Origin: CAZDSS01 sp964508185
GTDB taxonomy: Bacteria > Pseudomonadota > Alphaproteobacteria > Sphingomonadales > Govanellaceae
Assembly: GCA_964508185.1 (NCBI GenBank)
Contig: CAZDSS010000011.1
Span: forward strand, 1-43,586
Direction: 5' to 3'
DNA: 43,586 nucleotides
Position 1 is the stretch's first letter, and each line of letters begins with the position of its first letter. The notes below the pieces were generated by a model. That model was not told where the DNA came from. It did not search any database and saw nothing but the letters and a program-made list of their open reading frames with translations. Positions 8,250-14,636 of this stretch are shown one piece after another. The position numbers were made by a program, and so were the translations under genes.

Positions 8250-9668
8250 TCAAACGCGGCCATAGGTGTCGTCAAATCTTACAATGTCGTCTTCGCCGAG
8301 ATAGGAACCCGACTGAACCTCGATGATGCAGAGGGGAATCTTGCCCGGATTCTCGAGCCGGTGCACGGCGCCGATGGGGATGTAGGTGGATTCGTTCTCG
8401 TGCAGGATGATGGTCTCATCGTTGCGGGTGACCTTGGCCGTGCCCTGCACCACGATCCAGTGCTCGGCGCGGTGGTGATGCTTCTGCAGGGACAGCTTCT
8501 CGCCCGGCTTCACGACGAGGCGCTTGACCTGATAGCGGTCGCCCATGTCCGCCGTCTGGTAGCTTCCCCAGGGGCGGTGGACCACCACATGATTGATATG
8601 TTCGCCGCGGTTGCTGCGGGCGAGCTCGTCCACCACCTTCTTCACGTCCTGGGCCCGTTCCTTGGGCGCCACCAGCACGGCATCCCGGGTCGCCACCACC
8701 ACCATGTCGTCAAGCCCGAGGGCCGCGATGGCCGGGCCCTCGCTGCGGAGAAGGGAGTTGCGGCTGTCGAGGGCGATGACGTCGCCCCACCGGCTGTTGC
8801 CGTCGCCATCCCGGGGCGAGATTTCCCAAAGCGCGGTCCAGGAGCCCACGTCGCTCCAGCCCATGCTGACGGGGACGACGGCGGCGGAGGCGGTCTTTTC
8901 CATTACCGCATAGTCGATGGAGTTCGAAGGCGAGGCGCGGAACGCCGCCGCATCGGGGCGGATGAAGCAAAGGTCCGACGCCGCCTTCTCCATGGCCGCG
9001 CGGCAGGCGGCGAGAATGTCCGGCGCCTGGCGTTCCAGCTCGTCAAGGTAGTGACCCGCGCGGAACAGGAAGATCCCGGCGTTCCAGTAGAAGCGGCCGG
9101 AGGCCAGGTATTCGGCGGCGGTCGCCGCATCGGGCTTCTCGACGAAGCGGCGCACGGCGCGGACGCCGTCGGTGAGCGCGTCACCCGCCTCGATATAGCC
9201 GTATCCGGTCTCGGGCCGCTCGGGCGTGATGCCGAAGGTGACGAGGCGGTCTGCCGCCGCGGCCCGCGCCCCGGCCTCGATCGCCCCGTGGAAGGCGGCG
9301 ACGTCGCCGATCACATGGTCCGACGGCATGACGAGCATCAGGGCGTCGGGGTCGTCGGCGGCGAGCCGGAGGGCGGCGAGCGCCACGGCGGGCGCCGTAT
9401 TGCGCCCCTCGGGCTCGAGGATGATGGCCGAGGGATCGATGCCGACGACGCGCAGCTGCTCGGCGATCATGAAACGGTGTTCTTCATTGGCGACCACCAG
9501 AGGCGCGGCGAAGCGCGCAGCCTCCGCCACGCGCAGGGCGGTTTCCTGCAGCATGGTCCGCTCCGTCGCCAGCGGCAGGAGCTGCTTGGGATACAGCGCC
9601 CGGGACAGCGGCCAAAGACGGCTGCCGACGCCGCCCGACAGGATGACGGGATTGATCTTGTCGGTCAC
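8250..9668 (-). CDS. manC: Mannose-1-phosphate guanylyltransferase / mannose-6-phosphate isomerase
   Basis: A 472-residue bifunctional cytoplasmic enzyme that makes GDP-mannose for polysaccharide synthesis. The N-terminal nucleotidyltransferase carries the signature LSGGVGSRLWPLSRALYPKQ (about 10-29), RFVEKPD and a conserved WSDVGSWTALWE block. The C-terminal cupin (type II phosphomannose isomerase) shows HRPWGSYQ, KPGEKLSLQKHHHRAEHW and the metal-binding histidines. Length is typical of XanB/AlgA proteins. It starts with GTG preceded by AAGGGAG. A plausible sigma-70 promoter lies upstream and a terminator follows, so it is probably monocistronic. Isomerase activity is inferred from the cupin domain; some homologues have only the transferase activity. 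Confidence 0.95.
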   Translation of the reverse strand: MTDKINPVILSGGVGSRLWPLSRALYPKQLLPLATERTMLQETALRVAEAARFAAPLVVANEEHRFMIAEQLRVVGIDPSAIILEPEGRNTAPAVALAALRLAADDPDALMLVMPSDHVIGDVAAFHGAIEAGARAAAADRLVTFGITPERPETGYGYIEAGDALTDGVRAVRRFVEKPDAATAAEYLASGRFYWNAGIFLFRAGHYLDELERQAPDILAACRAAMEKAASDLCFIRPDAAAFRASPSNSIDYAVMEKTASAAVVPVSMGWSDVGSWTALWEISPRDGDGNSRWGDVIALDSRNSLLRSEGPAIAALGLDDMVVVATRDAVLVAPKERAQDVKKVVDELARSNRGEHINHVVVHRPWGSYQTADMGDRYQVKRLVVKPGEKLSLQKHHHRAEHWIVVQGTAKVTRNDETIILHENESTYIPIGAVHRLENPGKIPLCIIEVQSGSYLGEDDIVRFDDTYGRV

Positions 9669-9703
9669 TCTTGAGCTCCCTTGCCGTTGTTCTTCGTCGC
9701 AGA

Positions 9704-9733
9704 GTTATAGATGAAAAGGGTTAAACTTGTCAT
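9704..9733 (-). promoter_or_regulatory. Possible sigma-70 promoter of manC
   Basis: On the minus strand ATGACA and TATAAC are separated by 18 bp, each 5/6 matches to the -35 and -10 consensus, about 35 bp before the GTG of manC. Confidence 0.4.
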
Positions 9734-9815
9734 ACGGGCTTTTTGTGGCGGCGTTCCGGCGCTACCGGCGATTTTTGGGGCTCGACAGGGGGCGAAAATA
9801 ACCATATTCTCCCCG

Positions 9816-9833
9816 GTATATTGGCCAATATAC
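9816..9833. promoter_or_regulatory. Perfect 18-bp palindrome upstream of cobA (candidate operator)
   Basis: GTATATTGGCCAATATAC is an uninterrupted perfect palindrome ending 16 bp before the cobA ATG. It contains -10-like TATATT/AATATA sequences, so a bound regulator would block transcription. The regulator is not identifiable. No cobalamin riboswitch core was seen in the 181-bp gap. Confidence 0.55.
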
Positions 9834-9849
9834 ATGAAGTTTTTGTGAA

Positions 9850-10695
9850 ATGAACGCGCCGCTCTTTCCCGATCTTGCGGGGCTCGAGCCCGGCTGGGTC
9901 TGGCTCGCCGGGGCAGGTCCCGGGGATCCGGGCCTCGTGACCTTGTACGTCCTCCAGGGCCTCGCCCAGGCGGACGTGGTGGTCTATGACGCCCTCGTGG
10001 GGCCGGAGATCCTGCGCTTCGCGCGGCCCGGCGCCATCCTGCACTTCGCGGGCAAGCGCGGCGGCAAGCCGTCGCCCCGGCAGCGCGACATTTCCGCCTT
10101 CCTCATCGCGCAGGCCCGGGCCGGGCGGCGGGTCATGCGCCTCAAGGGCGGCGATCCCCTGGTCTTCGGCCGCGGCGGGGAGGAAGCGCGCGCGCTCGTC
10201 GCCGCGGGGATCCCCTTCCGCATCGTGCCGGGCATCTCGGCCGGGATCGGCGGCCTCGCCTATGCCGGAATCCCGGCGACGGACCGTTCCACCAATTCCG
10301 CGGTGACCTTCCTTTCGGCCTATGGCGCGGGCGGCGGACTTCCCCGCGACGTTGACTGGGAGGGCATCGCCCGCTGCGGCGCGCTGGTGGTCTTCATGGC
10401 CCTGAGCCGCATCGACGAGATCACGGCGCGGCTCATCGCCCATGGCCGCTCCGCCGACGAGCCGGTGGCGGTGGTGAGCAACGCGACGCTCCCCGGCCAG
10501 AAGGTGCTGGAATCGACATTGGGCCGGGTGACGGCGGATCTTGTCGAGCATCCCATGCCCGCCCCCGCCATGCTGGTGGTGGGCGAGGTGGTGCGGCTGC
10601 GCGCGTCCCTCGACTGGGTCGGCGCCATGGCGCATGGCCGCGCGCTCGATCCCGATCCCCTCGGGCTCGGCGACGACAATCGCGAAGCCTGCTGA
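9850..10695 (+). CDS. cobA: Uroporphyrinogen-III C-methyltransferase
   Basis: A 281-residue SAM-dependent enzyme that methylates uroporphyrinogen III at C2 and C7 to give precorrin-2, the branch point to siroheme and cobalamin. It has the family blocks in order: GAGPGDPGLVTL (SAM-binding, about 23-34), a VVYDALV strand, RLKGGDPLVFGRGGEE, PGISAGIGGLAYAGIPATDR and a late hydrophobic strand ending in VVGEVV. It is a stand-alone methyltransferase without the CysG dehydrogenase/ferrochelatase part. The ribosome site before the ATG is weak. A perfect palindrome lies just upstream. It is followed after 128 bp by a cobT-like gene on the same strand, suggesting a cobalamin link, but siroheme use is equally possible. 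Confidence 0.92.
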   Translation: MNAPLFPDLAGLEPGWVWLAGAGPGDPGLVTLYVLQGLAQADVVVYDALVGPEILRFARPGAILHFAGKRGGKPSPRQRDISAFLIAQARAGRRVMRLKGGDPLVFGRGGEEARALVAAGIPFRIVPGISAGIGGLAYAGIPATDRSTNSAVTFLSAYGAGGGLPRDVDWEGIARCGALVVFMALSRIDEITARLIAHGRSADEPVAVVSNATLPGQKVLESTLGRVTADLVEHPMPAPAMLVVGEVVRLRASLDWVGAMAHGRALDPDPLGLGDDNREAC

Positions 10696-10823
10696 TCCCG
10701 GGCATTCCCCAACTTATCACTGGGAATCCGCGCCCCCGCGCCTTATATAGCGGGCAGGCGCGCCGGCTTTGGCGCGCCCATCGCCTTTGAGTTCACGAAT
10801 TTTCGAAGGGGGAACCGTCGCCC

Positions 10824-11840
10824 ATGTCTTCCGTTGATCCGACTCTTTCCGGCGTCACTGGCCTCCCCTTCGACGACGTCAAGGCGATCCTCACCCATTT
10901 CCCCGAGCCCGACACATGCGCCGCCAATCATGCGCGCCAGCGCCTTGCCGCGCGCGCCGCGGCGGGACCGCGACTCGGCCTCGTGGAGGATCTCGCCGTA
11001 TGGCTCGCGGGCTGGCGCGGCGACCGGCCACGCAAGATCGAGCGCGCGCAGCTTGCGCTCTTCGCCTCCGTCATGCCGCCCTTCAATACGCAGGACGACG
11101 TCGCCCGCGCCATGGAGACGCTGGAACTCACCGCCGCCGGCGGCCATCCGGCGAGCGCCATGTGCTATCGCCACGGCGTCGGACTCAAGGTCTATGACCT
11201 CGCGCTCGACGTGCCTTCGGGCGATATCCGCGCGGAAGCGTCGCTCAGCGAGGAAGACTGCGCCGCCACCATGGCCTTCGGCATGGAAGCGGTGGCGGGC
11301 GGCCTCGATCTCGTGGCCCTCGGCCGTTTCGGCCGGGGCGGCGATACCGCGGCTGCGGCCCTTGCGGCGCTCCTTCACCCCGAGCGGGCTGACGAGGTCC
11401 TCGCCGCCGCGCCGGAGGGGGAACGCGCGATCCTCGCCCCAGCCATCGAGCGCCACAATAGCGCCGGGCGCGATCCCTTCGAGCTTCTGCGCCGGGTCGG
11501 CACCCGGGACATGGCGGCGATCGTGGGCGCGATCCTCGCCGCCCGCACGGAACGGGTGCCCGTGCTGCTGGACGGCGCCCCGGCCATCGCCGCCGCGGCC
11601 GTTCTTCATGCGGCATCGCCCGACAACGTGGCCCATTGCCGCATCGCGACCGTGTCCAGCCCCCTCGAGCGGATCCTCGCCGACATCCTCGGCCTCGCGC
11701 CGCTCGTGGATTTTCCGGGCGAGACGGCTCCGGGCGGCGAGGGGGTGGGCGCGCTCATCGCCTTTCCCCTGATGCAGAGCGCGTCCGACATTCTCGAGAC
11801 GGCGGTGAGCCGCGAACAGGCCGGGCTCTCCGCCGCCTGA
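10824..11840 (+). CDS. Divergent CobT-like phosphoribosyltransferase
   Basis: A 338-residue protein of the nicotinate-nucleotide:dimethylbenzimidazole phosphoribosyltransferase fold, which activates the lower ligand of cobalamin. Family hallmarks are recognisable (VEDLAVWLAGW, TMAFGMEAVAGGLDLVALG, a C-terminal GGEGVGALIAFPL with the catalytic-type Glu). Other motifs are eroded: the usual KPPGSLGRLE start reads RAAAGPRLGLVE, the NHGV loop reads SVMPPF, and GEMGIGNTT reads GRFGRGGDT. Length is normal and the frame is intact. It may be a paralogue with changed substrate or a non-catalytic relative, with a canonical CobT elsewhere. The AGGGGGA ribosome site precedes the ATG. A GGCGCGCC inverted pair lies in the leader. 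Confidence 0.72.
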   Translation: MSSVDPTLSGVTGLPFDDVKAILTHFPEPDTCAANHARQRLAARAAAGPRLGLVEDLAVWLAGWRGDRPRKIERAQLALFASVMPPFNTQDDVARAMETLELTAAGGHPASAMCYRHGVGLKVYDLALDVPSGDIRAEASLSEEDCAATMAFGMEAVAGGLDLVALGRFGRGGDTAAAALAALLHPERADEVLAAAPEGERAILAPAIERHNSAGRDPFELLRRVGTRDMAAIVGAILAARTERVPVLLDGAPAIAAAAVLHAASPDNVAHCRIATVSSPLERILADILGLAPLVDFPGETAPGGEGVGALIAFPLMQSASDILETAVSREQAGLSAA

Positions 11841-11889
11841 AACATCCGACCTCGCGCGGGCCGCAAGCTTGCGCGGAATTGCGGGATCG

Positions 11890-12477
11890 ATGGAAGACCT
11901 CGAACAGATACTTGATGAGATCCGCGCCTGCAGCCGCTGCACGGATCTTCCCCTCGGGCCCCGGCCGGTGCTGCGGGCGAGCCGCACGGCGCGGATCGCC
12001 GTCTGCGCCCAGGCGCCGGGGACGCGGGTTCACAATACGGGGCTTCCCTTCAACGATCCGAGCGGCGACCGCCTGCGTGACTGGATGGGGATCGACCGCG
12101 ACCTGTTCTACGACAATGCGCGGATCAACATCATCCCCATGGGCTTCTGCTATCCCGGGCGCGACCCGCGGGGCGGCGACCGTCCGCCGCGGCCCGAATG
12201 CTCGGCGACCTGGCATCCCCGCCTGTTCGCCGCCCTGCCGCAGCCCGAGCTCCTGCTCGCCATCGGCCGCTACGCCCAGGATTATCACCTCGGCCCGCGG
12301 GCGAAGCCCACATTGACGGAAACGGTGAAAGCCTGGCGCGACTACTGGCCGCGCGTCATTCCGCTGCCCCATCCGTCGCCGCGCAATTATGGCTGGCTCA
12401 AGCGCAATCCCTGGTTCGAGGAAGAAGTTGTCCCGGCGCTCCGCGCGGCGGTCGCGCGCGTATTGGCTCAGGCATAG
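11890..12477 (+). CDS. Uracil-DNA glycosylase family protein
   Basis: A 195-residue protein of the UDG superfamily. It shows an N-terminal CSRC pair, a motif 1-like block (AQAPGTRVHNTGLPFNDPSG), CYPG with GGDRPPRPEC, a strand LLLAIGRYAQ and the C-terminal motif PHPSPRNYGWLKRNPWF. These are typical of the short bacterial family usually annotated only as UDG-like, whose substrate is not settled. The ATG at 11890 fits the family start; an upstream in-frame start at 11869 would add seven residues. It sits 49 bp after the cobT-like gene and overlaps the 3' end of the convergent minus-strand gene by 10 bp. Confidence 0.85.
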   Translation: MEDLEQILDEIRACSRCTDLPLGPRPVLRASRTARIAVCAQAPGTRVHNTGLPFNDPSGDRLRDWMGIDRDLFYDNARINIIPMGFCYPGRDPRGGDRPPRPECSATWHPRLFAALPQPELLLAIGRYAQDYHLGPRAKPTLTETVKAWRDYWPRVIPLPHPSPRNYGWLKRNPWFEEEVVPALRAAVARVLAQA

Positions 12478-13391
12478 CGGCTGATGACATAGCGCCAGGC
12501 GGCCCAGCACAGGGCGAGGATGCCGTAGATCACGAAGCTCAGCCTGTCGGTGAGGATGCGCCACAGGAGGATGCCGAGGGGCGGGCGCTCCTCCGTCTCC
12601 TCCATGCGGTGGCGCGGCGCGGCGAGCGCATTCTCCACCGGGCCGCGGGGGCTGCCGATCCCCGACCCCGGCACTCTCTCGTTCTTCTGCTTCCCGGCCG
12701 CCGCCTCTTGCGGCGCATTGACGGCCATGACAAGGCCGTGGCCGCTCCGCCCGTCCACCATCATCATCTGCGCGGTCATGGGCTCCTGCATGAGGATGAA
12801 GCGCCGGAGCTCCTGGGTCGCATCCTGCAGCAGCATGCGGAGCTGCAGGGCAGGGCGCAGCAGCTCCTGGCCCACCGCCTCCATTTCCGCCCGCGCCGCC
12901 GCCCGCTGGGGATCGACGGCCGCGGGCGACGGACTGCTTCTGCCGAGGGAGAAGGAGAAGTCGAGCGCCCGCTGCCCGCCGCGCATGGCCTCCGCATAGA
13001 AATTGTGGACGTCCCGCTCGCCCCCCGGGGGCACGCCGGGATTGAGGCCTGCGACCGCCGCCGGGGCGCCGCCCGTCACCTGGCGTTCGAGCTCCCGCAG
13101 CAGGGCCGAGCGTTCGTCGGGCGCAACCGCATATCCGGACTGCGGCAGCCCCGCGCCGCCGGTGACCAGGCCCGCCCCGCCCCCGTGATTGCGCTGCAGG
13201 AGGGGGGCGAAGGGATCGGCCCCGGGCGCGTCGTCAAGGGCGCGGCCGCGGGATGCCAGATGGGCCGGAAGCTCGAAATAGAGCGCCGGCTCGCTTTCCA
13301 CCAGATTCTCGTAGGGAGAGGCGGGATTGGCCAGGGCGTCGGGACCGGCGCTCGCGAACAGCGTCAGCGCCGCGGCGAGGATCCGCCGCAT
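12468..13391 (-). CDS. Unrecognised secreted protein with C-terminal membrane anchor
   Basis: About 307 residues and not assigned to a family. The N-terminus MRRILAAALTLFASAGPDALA is a signal peptide with an ALA cleavage site. The middle is Gly/Pro/Ala-rich. A helical segment (QRAAARAEMEAVGQELLRPA onward) includes the unusual methionine-rich QEPMTAQMMMV. The last ~25 residues form one TM helix (LSFVIYGILALCWAAWRYVI) ending in SRYA. It would sit in the periplasm, held by its C-terminus. Starts further upstream are open (13436, 13424), but the signal peptide favours 13391. It lies between cobalamin/DNA-repair genes and the exosortase-associated acyltransferase operon, so a role in the surface system is possible but unproven. 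Confidence 0.6.
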   Translation of the reverse strand: MRRILAAALTLFASAGPDALANPASPYENLVESEPALYFELPAHLASRGRALDDAPGADPFAPLLQRNHGGGAGLVTGGAGLPQSGYAVAPDERSALLRELERQVTGGAPAAVAGLNPGVPPGGERDVHNFYAEAMRGGQRALDFSFSLGRSSPSPAAVDPQRAAARAEMEAVGQELLRPALQLRMLLQDATQELRRFILMQEPMTAQMMMVDGRSGHGLVMAVNAPQEAAAGKQKNERVPGSGIGSPRGPVENALAAPRHRMEETEERPPLGILLWRILTDRLSFVIYGILALCWAAWRYVISRYA

Positions 13392-13550
13392 CCCGCGCCC
13401 CCGTTCAGGCGAACCGTCCCGCATCCACAGGATCATGTCGCTCTGTCCCCGTTTGAGGATCGCAGCCGCGATCCCCGTTCCCCCGGGCCATGCGGGCTTC
13501 CCCGCAGGCCATGAAACTTTCGGCGCCGACCGCACCGGCTCCGCCCCACC

Positions 13551-13606
13551 GAAACTTTCCGCGCCCGCGGCTCGTTTCCATTACGGCCCGCGGCACGGAA
13601 AGTTTA
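13551..13606. repeat. GAAACTTTCC inverted pair upstream of the acyltransferase
   Basis: AAACTTTCC at 13552-13560 and its inverse GGAAAGTTT at 13598-13606 flank a 37-bp spacer; a third copy, GAAACTTTC, is at 13513-13521. They lie 70-165 bp before the acyltransferase start in an otherwise unassigned gap and could be regulator sites. Confidence 0.4.
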
Positions 13607-13624
13607 CCACTTATGATGCATTGC

Positions 13625-13654
13625 TTGAAAAGTAAATCACAAGGAAGTTATTAT
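13625..13654 (+). promoter_or_regulatory. Probable sigma-70 promoter of the acyltransferase operon
   Basis: TTGAAA and TATTAT are 18 bp apart in a conspicuously AT-rich stretch (13610-13678) of a GC-rich genome. Transcription would start near 13661, just before the ATG at 13679, leaving a very short leader. Confidence 0.5.
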
Positions 13655-13678
13655 AAATTTTAATCATTTCGCTGCAAA

Positions 13679-14515
13679 ATGAGCGGTTCCCGCATGACGG
13701 CCTCGGAAGATAATGATGATCCGGCTCCCGCGCCCGACCCTGCGGGCGACCAAATCTCGAACGAGAATCTGAGGCTCGTGGATCTGTACAAGAAATGGTT
13801 CGCCGTGGTTCCGGCGGACACTCCCGAATTGGTGCGCGAATCCCAGCGCCTGCGCTACCAGGTCTATTGCATCGAAACCGGCTTCGAGAATGCGGAAGAG
13901 TTCCCCGACGGGCTCGAACGCGATTCCTATGACGAACATTCGGTCTGCAGCCTGCTGATCCACAAGCCGAGCGGCATGGTGGCGGGCACGGTGCGGCTCA
14001 TCCTGCCAAGCAACGGGCCCAATCTTCCGGCGCTTTCCGTCTCGCCCGATCTTCGCGAGCTCGACCCCGCGCTCCTGCCGCGCGACAAGACGGCGGAGAT
14101 CTCCCGCTTCGCCATCTCCAAGGAATTCCGCAAGCGCCGCGAGGACACCCTGATTCCCGCGCTCTACGAGAATGCGGGCGCGGCCGGGGACCAGCGCGTC
14201 ATTCCCCATATCACCCTCGGCCTCATGCAGGCGATCCTGCGCATGAGCATCGAGAACGGCATGCGGCATCTGGCGATCGTCGTGGAACCCGCGCTGGACC
14301 GCCTCATCCGCAAGCTCGGCATATATTTCACGCCCATCGGGCCGCTCATCGATTTCCACGGGCGGCGGCGGGCGCATTATCGGGATATTGCGGGGCTGCT
14401 GGACGAAGTTTATGATCGCAGACCCGAGATATGGGAAGTCCTCACCGATGGAGGCCGGTTGTGGTCGCCTCCCGTTCGCAAAAGCGAAGAGGCGGCGCCG
14501 AAGAAATGCGCCTGA
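13679..14515 (+). CDS. PEP-CTERM/exosortase system-associated acyltransferase
   Basis: A 278-residue protein of the GNAT-like family found with exosortase loci (TIGR03694 type), related to acyl-homoserine-lactone synthases. Diagnostic stretches are RLRYQVYCIETGFENAEEF, LERDSYDEHSVCSLLI, GTVRLILP, EISRFAISKEFRKR and GLMQAILRMSIENG. It probably transfers an acyl group, but the acceptor is not known for any member I can name; a diffusible signal or a polysaccharide/protein modification are both possible. The N-terminal ~25 residues are acidic, proline-rich and disordered. No good ribosome site precedes the first ATG; a second ATG at 13694 is an alternative. It is followed by a PrsT lipoprotein and an FAD-linked oxidase, all on the same strand. 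Confidence 0.88.
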   Translation: MSGSRMTASEDNDDPAPAPDPAGDQISNENLRLVDLYKKWFAVVPADTPELVRESQRLRYQVYCIETGFENAEEFPDGLERDSYDEHSVCSLLIHKPSGMVAGTVRLILPSNGPNLPALSVSPDLRELDPALLPRDKTAEISRFAISKEFRKRREDTLIPALYENAGAAGDQRVIPHITLGLMQAILRMSIENGMRHLAIVVEPALDRLIRKLGIYFTPIGPLIDFHGRRRAHYRDIAGLLDEVYDRRPEIWEVLTDGGRLWSPPVRKSEEAAPKKCA

Positions 14516-14636
14516 CATGACCGGGACGACGGGCCGCTGGACGCCATGTCGGCCTTGGCTTTTCCTTCAATTCCCGACAGGTCCCATCCGACCTATGGGG
14601 CCTGCTTCATATCACCACGAAAAGGGAGCCGAGCAC

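Noticed and set aside
9669..9849. Possible cobalamin riboswitch before cobA
   Set aside because: No recognisable B12-box or long conserved structure; only a palindrome was found.
10757..10778. GGCGCGCC...GGCGCGCC hairpin between cobA and the cobT-like gene
   Set aside because: Not followed by a T-run, so not called a terminator; it may only be a leader structure.
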